This document shows positions 11,767-24,232 of a stretch of DNA of 64,000 nt, one piece after another. Under the pieces are notes generated by a model that ran no database searches, was not told where the DNA came from, and was given only the letters and a program-made list of their open reading frames with translations. Position numbers and translations under genes: made by a program. Location of the stretch: contig RCSZ01000011.1 in assembly GCA_014898425.1 (NCBI GenBank), forward strand, positions 432,501-496,500, read 5' to 3'. Each line of letters starts with the position of its first letter. Position 1 is the stretch's first letter. Source of the stretch: Botryotinia globosa (taxonomy: Eukaryota; Ascomycota; Leotiomycetes; Helotiales; Sclerotiniaceae).

Positions 11767-13936
11767 ATGGCAAATTCAGATGCGGAAATCACGATGTATC
11801 CAAAGACGCTCAGGAATACGGTGCAGAGGTATAGACCGCGGGGTATGTTTGTTTTTGGTTTTTGATTTTGCAATGTTTTTTTTGGTCTTGAAGGGGGGGG
11901 TTGGAAAGGGGCTTCGAGATTTCGAGATTTCGAGATTTCGAGGGGGATTTGGGATTTGGATTTGGGATTTGGATTTGGGATTTGGATTTGGGATTTGGAT
12001 TTGGGATTTGGATATGGGATTTGGATATGGTTTGGGGATTGTTTGGGGGTTATTGTTAATGCTCTCTTTTTTATTTTTTCTATTCCTTCAATCCTCTCTC
12101 TCTTCCTGAACGAATTGGGGATTTTTAATTTGCTTGCTTGCTTGCTTGCTTGCTTGCTTTGCTTGCTTAGTTCTCCTTTTCTTGTTCCTTCAAACTCTCA
12201 AGACCATTGTCTCATGCCTTCATATCATGCATATATACACACGTACTATGAATTTCACTAACGCACTCGCAATAGCAAAATACGATCATCATACCATTCA
12301 TACTATTATTAATAGTTCGCCCATTTTACATGTTTCTTGTGAGTTTGAGTTTGTCTTTGAGTTTGAGGCGGTAAACTGCTTTTCTTTTGGGTTGGGATTG
12401 TTGGTGTGATTTGTATTTTGGGGGGGGGTTGTTCTTGTGCCTTGACTTTTTGTTGGTTTTGGTTTTGAGGGGATGATGGTCCTACTTTCCTCCTCGGTCC
12501 ATCCTGTCAAATCTCTACATTTTCCAACCCTCCCTCTTGCTCCACTTCTCACTAACCACTCCTCCACAAAGTCCACACCCCCTCTCCCGAAGATCCCTTC
12601 CCCGCCATCCTCCCCATGCTAGGATTCATGGGGCTCTACGATCCGCAAAACCCCACGGAAGAGAACATCAACGAAGGGGCAAATTTGTATCTGCATGGAT
12701 ATGTGAGTAGTCGGTTGATGAGGATGGGGAAGAAGGCGTCGGAGGAGGGAGAAGGAAGTGAGGGAGAAGAGGGATTGCCTATGACGGTCGCGGCGAGTTG
12801 TTTGGATGGGTTGGTCTTGGCGCTTACACCGAATAATCATAGTGAGTTTTGTATTTCTTTGGGGAAGATGAGAGGGAGCTGTGATTGTCTGGCAGAAGAA
12901 GATGAAGAGGACTTGTAGGAATGTGTAGGGGATGAGGAATATGTTTTATAGGGAAGAAATGGAGAGAGGGAAATAGAACGAGGAGAGAACGAGAAAAGAA
13001 AGATAGAAGAAGTAATTTGGAGGGGATCTAATAAATCCACAGGCTACAATTACCGCAGTGCAATCTTACAAGGCTATGGTCAAGTTGTCGAGGACGTAGA
13101 TGAGAAATTGGTATGTATTTTCCCACTCCCTCTCATCTCTCGTTCCCTCGTTCATTCATATCTCTCTTCATTCATCCATCGTGTCATCCCACAAATCTCG
13201 TTAAACTCTCCCTCTCCTCCCAATCAATCCAATTCTCTACTCTCCCATTCTTATGCCACTACTAACACATCTCCAAACATCTAGTGGGCAATGGAAAAAA
13301 TAACCAACACCGTCCTCACCGATCGATGGGAAAACACTCGTGTTCCTCCTACAAAAACAGAAATGACTACTACCCAAGTTCGTTTACCTCTCCTCCCCCT
13401 CTACTCCCCAAACAACTCCTAACAACCAAATCCCCAGATCCTCCGCATAACCCCCCACACCGCCTCGGCCAAAATCCGTCGCGGCCCACCCCATGACGAT
13501 CGCCACGATCTCAAAGATGCAGAATTGAAAAATCGAGTATGGACCGGTGTGGTACCTGTACATACTGTGTACGGGACACCGATTCGGGGTGAGGATTGTG
13601 AGATTCGTGAGGTAGGAGAGTTTATTTGCTTTGTGGTTTTTTTTGTATGGAAAAATCTTTTGTTGAAAGGGGGACAGAGGTAGGGAGGAGAGAGAGAGAT
13701 GATTTGAAAAGACTCGACGGATAATACAGATGAGAGATGGAGAAACGAAACTTTCAATTTACAGAGGGAAAGGAGTCGGGGAACAAACAAACAAACAAGC
13801 GAGAAGAAGGAGAAAATAAAGCTAACAAATCCTCTCAAAATAGGTCCCCCAACACATCACCAACTTCATCGATGCGAAAAATAAAGAAAATAAGCAATTT
13901 GCTATTGATCGCGCTGGGGATGAGGATGGGTCTTAG
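11767..13936 (+). CDS. Pyridoxamine 5'-phosphate oxidase-like / FMN-binding split-barrel family protein
   Basis: Seven exons: 11767-11842, 12276-12338, 12572-12841, 13043-13110, 13285-13377, 13438-13611 and 13844-13936, giving 278 aa. Only the spliced product makes sense: RPRAKYDHHTIHTIINSS and ILHVSFHTPSPEDPFPAILP, then the segment around GANLYLHGYVSSRLMR, SCLDGLVLAL, NYRSAILQGYGQVVEDVDEK and ASAKIRRGPPHDD, ending with a WTGVVPVHTVYGTP-type strand. This order (HVSF, then LYLHG.SSR, DGLVLA, NYRS, and the SAKIR.GPP.D motif) matches the flavin-nucleotide-binding Pyridox_ox_2 type of split-barrel proteins. They bind FMN or related flavins; the substrate is unknown for most fungal members. The intron after exon 5 begins GTTCGT, a weaker donor than the others. 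Intron 1 (433 nt) contains a GGGATTTGGATTT minisatellite. Confidence 0.85.
11918..12030 (+). repeat. GGGATTTGGATTT minisatellite within intron 1
   Basis: A short run of GAGATTTC units is followed by about six 13-bp GGGATTTGGATTT units. Both lie wholly within the first intron of the split-barrel gene. Confidence 0.8.
12128..12168 (+). repeat. (TTGC)n microsatellite in intron 1
   Basis: About eight TTGC units, with a small slip near the right end. It lies inside the first intron of the split-barrel gene. Confidence 0.75.
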
Positions 13937-16900
13937 TTAAGTTCGAATTCAAGTTTGCAAGTATGGATTAACAGGTGGTAGTGAGCTTTGGATGGGATTG
14001 ATAATGGATTACTGCGAGACACATCTGAATTTGCGGTTAGAAGGGAGGAGGAAAGAGAGAGGAGAATAAAAAGAGACCATGTTTGATATTTATAGGTTAC
14101 TTATCTTATTAATTTCTTGATTTGGAATCTGAATTGGTTTGCGTGATGATCTCTGGTTATTGCTGGTTTATGTTCTTTGTGACGGGCATGTAATATTGTG
14201 TTTGATATTAAGATACAAAAATGAGAATAAACGAATTGACATGCAAGACTTTGCATACTTCACATGTGAAAATTCTACAAAGAAGATATGATATCCTTTC
14301 CAGTTTCTGCACACGTGTTCTATTTTCCCATCTCATCTATCCTGCAATTCTGACTTTGAATAAGAATACACATCTAAATCCTATTCAGAAATCGTGTGAC
14401 TTTAGAAGTAGTGTTGTATTCCCCATTCCATTCCATTCCATTCCATCCCTTTTCTTTTCTTTTCCTCTCTTTTGCTCCCTTCTCTTCTCATCTGTGGATA
14501 TAGATACCAATACACCGAATTAACGAATCGAAAATAGACGGGATTCAAACGTCGAGTATATCAGCGCCTATAATAGGAGTTTAGGATAGCGCAATTGAGG
14601 ATATTATGGGTCTCGGATATCTAGCAAGAAAATCTAGTCGAGATGATGTATCTGTAAATTTCTAGAGCGATTGGACTTTCTTTCCATGTTGAAGAGACGA
14701 ATTTTGGTTCTTGTTCGAGGAACAATGGGGTTTGAAGTTTAGCAAGAGAACGAGGAGAGTGGGGATTATTTGTTTTGGTCCCAAGTTGGTGGAAGAGGGA
14801 GAGGGGAGGATCACTCAAGTGATTTGTTCGCTTGGGAGGTTGTCGACTCACTTGATCATTTTTTGAAAGAAAAAAAATGTAGAATTGAAACCGCTTGTGT
14901 GAGATATACGTTGGATTGTTAGTCAATATGACGTATGTGTTTTTATACAAGAGGCACAGTCAAAGATACTACTCGAAACAATGTTTTCGCTGAATCACCA
15001 TGAACCGTGTCAAACAAGGATATAAGATTTCCATCGCGTCAAGGGTTTGATGAAAGAAAACCATGTAAAATTCGCTTACTTGAGACAGAAACTTTGCACA
15101 CGTGGAGATCTTGGGGATGAAGTCCATATTGGATGACTATGAATATGCGCCGCTGCAACAAAATTTTAATATCCTTTCGCATTGCCAAGACGAATAAATT
15201 GAAATATACAGCACGAAACACTGAAGCATAGCGATGGGAGCTTGAAGAATTAGAAGTACTGGCTGATAGCTGATATCTGCGAATCATTATATAAAGTAGT
15301 GAATGAATCTCTGAGGTAGACAATGAATTGCTACGCCGAATTCTAGAGTTCAAACAGTATGAAAACTTTCCATATTGCATTGCCAAGACATAGGTTTTAT
15401 AGAAATGGACCGGTTCTAGACCTGACAGATTACGATGATTCGGTGGAAACGAATCACGTGTGTCCGCTCCAATTCCGAAAACTTCTGAGAAGATGATGAA
15501 GGGGTCATAGCATATATATATAGAGTGAAAGGAAAAAAAGACGAGAACGAGAAAGGGAACAAGAAATGTTAGTAAGTAGTAACAAAAACTATTTTGTTAG
15601 CTACCGATTCGAATAAAATTTGTCTAGTGGTTACCTGAGTAATCGTATTATAATTAGGAATAACCAGAATTTCGTTTTCGTATCTAAATACAAGTGAGCC
15701 TTACCAAAATCACGGCAATATCTTCCGCACATAAATTATTACTCGTGTGCACTTGCTAGATGAACTAGTTCAGTGAGGCTTGCATGTGCAGTGATGTACT
15801 TGGCCTTTGCGGGAATGGTAGATGGATACTCGATGCTCATGCCTCTCTGCATCAGATTGCTTGCATACTGTCTTGAATGTGTTTGCGATGATGCTGCAAA
15901 ACTCTGATTGTGGTGGCGAAAGCCCTAAGTGAGGTTATGAGATGTAGAACAGAAAACATGATCGTCATCGAAATCGTTGAGTGGAAAGGTAACGAAGTTG
16001 TTAGATAATTGTATGTAGAGACGTAGATAAAACTCTTGGTATCATAATTGTCTTTTTTTTCGCTATCGAATGGGGGGGGTGAAGAGGTGCTTTGGAGAGC
16101 ACGGTGTTAGAGATTACTCAGAAGCGATAATCAAAGTTTTTCTCTCACCGTTGTACGGAGGAAATGTTCCTGAAATATGTGGTTTGATGAAGATGTATAA
16201 CTTGATCCTCGAGGTCCCCGAAGGCGAGTCATGTTTGAGATCTATTACAGTGTTAACATCTGCATGGAAAGGGAAATGGTTTCTGTTGACGAGAATAGAA
16301 TATTCATACAGTACTACATAGCCACAGCGAAGTATGATAAGCGGAAAGAATCTAAGCGGGCCGAACACCAACTATCCCGCACAGTGCCTACCTAGTAGGG
16401 AGTCATCTCAATTTAGATGAACCTGGAATGCTTTGATTATAAGCAACATCGATGGATTAGTGATCGAAGGATACCTAGGTATAGAGTTGTTTAGTGTCTT
16501 GGAGTGAATGTAGTGTGTAGTAGCGTAGCGGAGTAATCCAGAAGGTAGTGAATTACCTTTCAAGCAAAGGCGAGTAAAGAACAAGCCGAGTAGACGTACA
16601 GCAATTGTATGAACCATAAAGTATTTTCCTAGTAGAATCTTGATGGAAACAGTAATAAATTAATTGAGAAAGAAGATAACGACATCTACCTACATAATGA
16701 GTGCTGTTCAATCATCAAAGATATGAAGGGGGTAAGCGAAGTGGTCGCCTTCATACCTATGGGCACTTGGTCATATACTTTCTTGCCCCGGAAAACTTAA
16801 ATATAGCGACGGTATTTTGCTTTTTGGGGTATTCTGAACCTGTCCCTTGGCATCTCCAGACGGTATTTTTGAAGACCCTGAAATGTTCTCGAGGTTGTGA

Positions 16901-18968
16901 TACGCAAACTGTAAGAGATAAATGGACGTACTCATCACGACTTATGCATGACGCTTCGTACATCATTGAGACGATATGTGATATCATCACGGCTCGTTGA
17001 TGGAAGTAATAGAAGCTGGCCCCGTTCAGTGAAACTTAGTAGAGTGGCTTGAGGTAGGATGAATAAGTGGCTGATGAGTAGCCCAGTGTTTGTTTCACTT
17101 GAGCTTACGATATATAAAACACTCTTCTATGATTGCTTTTCTCTTCGATCGACAGAAGAGCTTCTTTATACTGCATAAAAGCAAATAATGTAGAAGCGGG
17201 GTGGTCATAGGATCTTCAAAATAGATTTATTTATACTCCCATCTTAGGTACCCATCACATATGCAGCTTTGAGTAATGATTTACTTGAAAAATATCCATC
17301 TCCGATACGAGAATTTGATAGTTGATCAGATTTCAAATATCGAAAAGTATAATAGAATTCAAAAGCCCCTATCGTACACGAAATCGTAGGACTACAAGTC
17401 TACAACTCTGCTCTGACTGGTTTATACCCTCTTATTCTTCTTTCCTTTCAGACACGGGAATGAAGAATTGCATGAACTAACGGAAACTACTCCTAGTTTC
17501 TATGAATCGTCCTGTCTATGGAGCACGGGGTAGGGGGATTGCTAATCTTTGTAGATCGTACATAGTATTGGGAACGAATTAAGAATTTGTGACTACGATG
17601 ATCCCCTCATCAACATCTATGGTTCTAGCCACTTGAAACCTGGGATCCGGAAGGGTTGAGCCATACCTACTCCATAATAATTTCTTCTGTGGCTTCTCTC
17701 GTTGTGAATAACAACATGTGAGAGCTATTTTGTTTCTCCGTCTACAATAAGTAGGTATGTTATGGAGTTCTATCGTTTTCCTTTTGGACGAGTAGCTATC
17801 GATGAATAGATGTCCGATGGCAGCCGAGTAGACGAATGCATAATATCCAGGTACCTCATACATACATACATACATACATACATACATACATACAACCAAC
17901 ACATAGTATTAGTACGCGAGGTATACGATGTGCATTATTACCTGCTCCTGTACAAAAAGTGGGCTATATATCTCCATTCAATGATTCGAGTCCCATCAGG
18001 ATTCAGCCCAGATGGTCTCGGTGGTGCACTGGTGTCAAAATCTATGGACTAGGTCGATGCTGGGTAGGCAGCACGTACCAAAGTACCTTATTGGAGAACT
18101 TGGGGGAAGGAAGTTTTGAGATTTTATGGTGGAGAATAGAGTTTATCATATTATATAAGTCACATCAATCTCGACCAATTAGATCGCTTCGTTTTCGTTT
18201 TGTTCTAGTCCGTCTCAAAATCCCATAAAAAAATCAAGTAAATGCGATCTTATCTAATATCCCAAAATCTCCAAAAAACCCACATACATCCATTCAATCA
18301 TGGATACCTACCTAGATGATCCCATTCCATTCGCCACTTCCAGTCTCGCCAACTACAATCAATCAACTGAACCACTCTCGAGCCACTCGAGCCACTGACC
18401 TCTGTACTGCAGGTGTAGATCAGTTCCCACGCGAATATTCGAATATTCCAAACCTTCACAACTTCTACAATTCGGGGGTCATCCACAGACCTTTGGACCT
18501 TTGGACTTTGACATGAGGAAAGAGTGACAACTTTACCCCTACACACCCAGCGAAACAAATCAACTTCAGGATACCCTCTTCCTTTTCCGAGCGTGTCAAA
18601 TTATCACTGCAAATCCTTCGACCTTTCTTCCAGTCACTCTCTATCGATACCAAGATTATTCCTTAATCGAACACAAAATACATGTATGATCGTTTGATTG
18701 TTTACCTTCGACAAGGGCATTTCATTTCACTACTCTCATTCACTGCGCCTGGAAATTTTACTTAGGACTATTGGATCGGGAAAAGATTCGACAGCAACCA
18801 TTCCTTATGGTTTAGGAAAAGTCTCTATCTTACGAACGATTGTGCGAGCATATCTCGATGCATTTACGAACTGAAGGAAGATAAATACACGAAAGTGTAA
18901 TAGGCTGGCTACGAATAAGCACTTTCTTTTCATACAATCAACAGAATTAGATCACACGGGGATTGCAG
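13937..18968. other. Five-kilobase stretch without a supportable gene
   Basis: Base composition is ordinary and not RIP-like. The frames present (60-130 codons, for example 14621-14950 -, 15039-15386 -, 16701-17000 +, 17836-18228 +) lack family signatures, and I could not join them into a spliced gene. A TATATATATAG element lies at about 15514-15525 and a CATA microsatellite at 17861-17893. The right end presumably contains the promoter and 5' UTR of the phytochrome gene. No tRNA or rRNA was recognised. A non-coding transcript cannot be excluded. Confidence 0.5.
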
Positions 18969-19023
18969 ATACGAATTGGTCACCCCAATAGGCGGACCTA
19001 TAAAGGTCAACAAGCCCCTTGCA

Positions 19024-22000
19024 ATGCTGCCGGATCCTGAAGACATTGCCCAATTACCACAGGATAACGAAGTCAAATCAATGGAAGTGGCTTCTCGGTC
19101 TTCATCTCGGACGCGAACTTCAACAGGTGGCTCTACACCTGTTCCTGTTTCTCCAACCACAAAACCACGATTATGGCCAACCGATATCCCCAAGGGCTAT
19201 ACTGCTTCATCTGCCCAAGCAATATCTTCTTGGAGCGCTAGTTCGGACAAGCAGCTTGGTAGCCCATCATCTACTACCAACGACCGCGTCTTTCCAATCA
19301 GAAGCGTCGTCAGCGTCGACCCCACCCAGACCCCATCCTCATTCTCAGCAAGGAATTCGGCCTCGGGTGAAATGAATGACTATTTCCCACGCCCCCCAAG
19401 TGTAGCAAGCAAAGACGGAGGTGGGAGGGGTTCGAAATATTCAGATTCGGATGGAAAGATAACTCCTCGCCCCAGGGGTCAGACGGAATCTAATGCTGAC
19501 CCCAGGAGAGCAGATCGCAAGTCGTCTACCTCTACAAATCGTAGTGAGTTCCGAGGCAGTCGCTTGCAACAGTTCATGGACAATACATCTGATAGATCTG
19601 TTGACACGCGCGGTTCCAGCGCAAAACAATCATCGATTGGAAATATGTCCGGGAATAGGTCTGGAAACATGTCTGTATCCGATGACGGTGGACTTGGAGG
19701 GTTAGTAACGGCCAGATTTAAACACATCGTGACTGCAGAAGGACATGCCATCATTACCGGTCGTGATGGAGAGGTTTTGCAGAAATGCGAGGATGAACCA
19801 ATTCACATTCCTGGAGCTATACAAGGCTTTGGCTTACTGATTGCGTTGTCAGAGCATGAGGATAATCAACTTTTGGTTCGTCTTGTTAGTGAAAACTCCC
19901 AACGCATGATTGGATATACACCTCAGGAGCTTTTTCGACTAGATAGCTTTCTAGATATCTTGGGCGAGGACCAACAGGTGAGTTATTGTGAGAATCCCAA
20001 TTTTTGAGTCCAGCTTGTTGACCGTACCAGGAAAACCTACTTGACCATATTGATTTTATTCGTGATGAAGATGCGGATCCTGCCTCAAATGGCCCAGAGG
20101 TTTTTACAATCTCGATTCGGCACCCAAGAACTCATAGATCTAAAAAGCTTTGGGTAGCTATGCACATAAACCCTGACAACCCAGAAATGATTATTTGCGA
20201 GTTTGAACTCGATGATGACCAAGTCTACCCTCTCGTTCCAGAACAGGAAAAAACACCCGAGCCTCCTGAGGATACACTCAACAGCAATCCAACAAAGGAG
20301 GAATTCGATGAGAGTACGGTCAATACAAGCAAACCTCTTCGAGTCTTGAGAAACGCGCGAAAGCGCAAAGGTGAAGCCGCTGCTATGGAGGTCTTTAATA
20401 TTATGTCCCAGGTGCAAGAGCAACTTGCCACTGCGCCGAACTTGGAGCTTTTCCTGAAGATTCTTGTGGGTGTGATCAAAGAGTTGACAGGTTTCCATCG
20501 TGTAATGATATACCAGTTCGATGCTTCATACAATGGCCGAGTGGTTACTGAGCTTGTTGATCCTCGAGCAACTAAAGATCTCTACAAGGGACTGAATTTT
20601 CCGGCATCCGACATTCCTAAGCAAGCTCGAGACTTATATAAAGTCAACAAAGTTCGCCTTCTTTATGATAGAGATTTGGAAACTGCACGACTTGTCTGCC
20701 GCGGTGTCGAGGAGCTTGAAAACCCCCTTGATCTATCATATGCTTATCTTGTGAGTCCTTGTACCATCAGCGTTTAAAAGTTGCATATGGACATACCACC
20801 ATCCTTGTCAAATATCCACTAACATTCGGTAGCGAGCCATGTCACCTATACACATCAAATATCTGGCGAACATGGCAGTCCGATCCTCAATGTCCATTTC
20901 GATCAATGCGTTCGGCGAGTTGTGGGGCTTGATTGCTTGTCACACTTATGGTCCGAAAGGAATGCGAGTTTCTTTTCCGATTCGAAAGATGTGTCGGCTA
21001 GTGGGTGATACTGCGTCAAGGAATATTGAAAGATTGTCATATGCTTCACGACTTCAAGCTCGCAAGCTCATCAACACAGTTCCAACACAAGCCAACCCTT
21101 CAGGTTACATAATAGCATCCTCTGACGATCTTTTGAAGTTGTTCGATGCTGATTTTGGCCTCCTTTCGATCAAAGGAGAGACTAAGATATTGGGCAAGAT
21201 TAACCAATCTCACGAGGCACTTGCTATGCTGGAATATATGCGAATGCGTAAGATAAAAACCGTGGTCACCTCTCAGGACATCAAACAAGACTTTCCGGAT
21301 CTTCGATATCCCCCAGGATTCAACGTCATTGCGGGCTTGCTTCTGGTACCGTTGAACTCAGAGGGCGATGACTTCATCGTATTTTTCCGTGCTGGACAAA
21401 TCAGGACCGTCAAATGGGCAGGCAATCCGTACGAAAAATTCGTCAAAGAAGGCACTGAGGGCTATCTGGAGCCGAGAAAAAGTTTCAAGACGTGGAATGA
21501 GACTGTAGTTGGAAAATGCCGTGAATGGACAGAGGAACAAGTGGAAACTGCTGCCGTGCTCTGTTTGGTTTATGGAAAGTTCATCGAGGTAAGTTTTTAT
21601 CAACCCAACGTTCCGTACTGCAGTTCGATTGGATCTTCCGAATTCCGAAAATATTTAAATAAACCCGACAAGTTTCGATGGTCTAGCCTTTTTTCAATGT
21701 TTATAACATCGAGAATCACTTATTCAAAACTACAAATCGGATTATTGGACCGATGTAATGATAAAGTGGTTAATTTTTACTGACACATATTAGGTTTGGC
21801 GCCAAAAAGAAGCCGCGCTACAAAGCAGTCAGCTTACACGACTGTTGCTGGCCAATTCAGCTCATGAAGTCAGGACTCCTTTAAACGCAATTATCAACTA
21901 CTTGGAGATTGCGCTTGAGGGCGCATTAGACCAAGAAACAAGAGAAAATCTGGCCAAATCACACTCTGCCTCCAAGTCACTAATTTATGTCATCAACGAC

Positions 22001-24232
22001 TTACTAGACTTGACGAAAACTGAAGAAGGCATGGATCTGATCAAGGATGAGATCTTCGACCTCCCGGCTGCTATAAGAGAGGCAACCGACCTGTTCAAGG
22101 GCGATGTAAAGCGAAAGGGCATTGAATATACCGTGGTCGAGCACCCTGGTGTTCCACAATTTGTGCATGGAGATCAAAGGCGTGTTAGGCAAGCAGTCGC
22201 CAATATTACGGCAAATGCTGTGCAACACACGTCGAGTGGTTTTGTTCGTGTTGAAATCTGGTTGCAAGAAATCATCGATAATAGAGTCAATGTCGAAATC
22301 ATTGTTGAAGACAGTGGCGCCGGTATGTCGAATCAAAAACTTGACACGATTTTTCGAGATCTCGAACAAGTTGATGGCGATCCTTCGTTTGAAGATCAAG
22401 GCAATGAGAAATCTATCATTGATGGTAATCGTACTATAGGTCTTGGCCTGGCAATGGTAGCTAGAATTGTTAGGAATATGGACGGCCAGCTACGTTTGAA
22501 GTCAGAAGTTGGAAAGGGTTCGCGATTTGTCATCCAGCTACCCTTCTTCCTTCCTGACGATGATTCACAAAATTCCGGGAATCAAGAAAAGGCTGCTTTC
22601 TTAAACTCATCATCTGTATCACCACCGCTCGCGACGCCACCTCCTGCAGGTACCCCTGGCGAGGTCACCCTTGTCAAGTCATCAGGACATCTTAAACAAT
22701 CAGCTCCCGATTCTTCTTCGCTTCCTCGCAAGCACAGTACAGAAGAGATTGCAAGTTTGTATAGCTTCAAAAGTAACAACAGTAGTAAAGCTAGCGGAAA
22801 GAGTGATGTGGATCGATTCATTGATGCTATCTCTGGCCAGCTTGGTAATACACAAGGAGAACCTTTGCAGCGTGCTGAGAGCAGAGATCGACACAGTCTA
22901 AACAGTATGCCTGAAACTACACTTACTCCGAGATCAGGTCCATCCCCAAAGTTGAAACGTTCGGCCTCGTACACTACGCATGATTGTCTCAAATTGGAGG
23001 AGTCTAGTAGTGTGGGAAGCGGAACCGTTGCTGGCAGCAAAACACCAGTAAGAGCCGTCAGGATGCCAGACGAATTCTCGGAAAGTACGAACAACACAAA
23101 TGCTCCTCCAGTTGCCACGAAGGTGAAATTCAATCTTCATATCCCGTCAACATCTTCACAAGGGGCATCACACGAAGACGCGCCTCATGAAATATCGCCC
23201 AAAACAGAATCAAACGCTTTAGACACGGAGAATTTGAAGGTTTTGGTCGCCGAGGATGATCCCGTTAATAGTCGTATAATCAATAAGAGACTGGACAAAA
23301 GTGGCCATGAGGTTTACCACACTATAAATGGGGAAGAGTGCGCAAGTGCCTACGGAGACAATGTCAAGAAATCCAATGCAACGACTTCATCGACAGACAA
23401 ACGTTTTGACGTAGTACTTATGGATATGCAAATGCCGATAGTCGATGGACTTACTTCAACGAAGATGATTAGGTCATTCGAAAAAACTCATCTCGATCTG
23501 TCGCCTCGAGCCAAGCTCAATGGAAGAGTACCTATTTTTGCCGTATCAGCTTCTCTTGTTGAGCGTGAACGGCAAACATATATCGATGCTGGCTTTGACG
23601 GCTGGGTGTTAAAACCCATCGACTTCAAACGGCTGAACGTTTTACTCGAAGGCATTGTTGATAGTAAAGTTCGAGATTCGTGCTTGTACCAACCAGGAAA
23701 ATGGGAGCGCGGAGGTTGGTTTCATAAAATGCAACCGTCAGCATTGCAATCCTCAACAGTACCCTCCAACGAGTCGCCAGTACAGAACCCCCCTCGGAAA
23801 GGACCAGAACCTCTTCAACCTGATAGGGACTCACTTGGCAGTGACACTGGCTCTACAACCCCGAGGGGAGACACAAAGCGGCCACTAATATACGATGAAA
23901 GGCTGGATGCTACTAACGAGGCCCTCAATGCTACGGCTGATATTGACGTGGGACCTCACTACAACCTTTCGACTGCTGATGAGAGGCCTGTGACGGACGT
24001 TAGCACCGAAGGTGATACACCAACCGTCGATAATATTCCTGGAGAGAATACAGGAGAGAATACTGAGCCTGGAACTGCCACTGACGCATCAGCTGGTGCT
24101 GATTCTGAACCCACTACCTCAAGCAACCTTGATGTCTCAGGTACTGCGGAACCATCACCTGATCCCACAAAGGTTGAAGAATCAACCACAGAAACCACGA
24201 ATAATTCTGAAGCACCCGATTCAACAGCATGA
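19024..24232 (+). CDS. phy: Fungal phytochrome: hybrid histidine kinase photoreceptor (PAS-GAF-PHY-HisKA-HATPase-REC)
   Basis: Exons 19024-19977, 20031-20750, 20833-21588 and 21794-24232 give 1622 aa. Red-light sensing is expected through a covalently bound bilin. The N-terminal PAS motif KCEDEPIHIPGAIQ has Cys255 at the position used for biliverdin attachment in bacterial and fungal phytochromes. The GAF domain (about 440-620) has PASDIPKQAR and RAMSPIHIKYLANM, with the conserved DIP Asp and the pocket His. A PHY-type region follows. The kinase H-box NSAHEVRTPLNA carries His834, and then come N-box NITANAVQHT, VEDSGAGMS and GLGLAMVARI. The receiver has AEDD and phospho-acceptor Asp1354 in LMDMQMP. 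All key residues are present, so the protein should be a functional hybrid kinase. A long disordered S/T/P/E-rich tail (about 290 residues) follows the receiver. The frame is open upstream to a possible acceptor TTGCAG at 18968, so a 5' exon may add residues; ATG 19024 is the first Met in this exon. Confidence 0.93.

Noticed and set aside
15039..15386. 115-codon minus-strand frame
   Set aside because: No family signature and no spliced partner exons; kept only as part of the unexplained gap.
17970..18010. Possible tRNA T-arm (GATTCGAGTCCC)
   Set aside because: I could not find a matching acceptor stem, D-arm or anticodon arm in the correct spacing.
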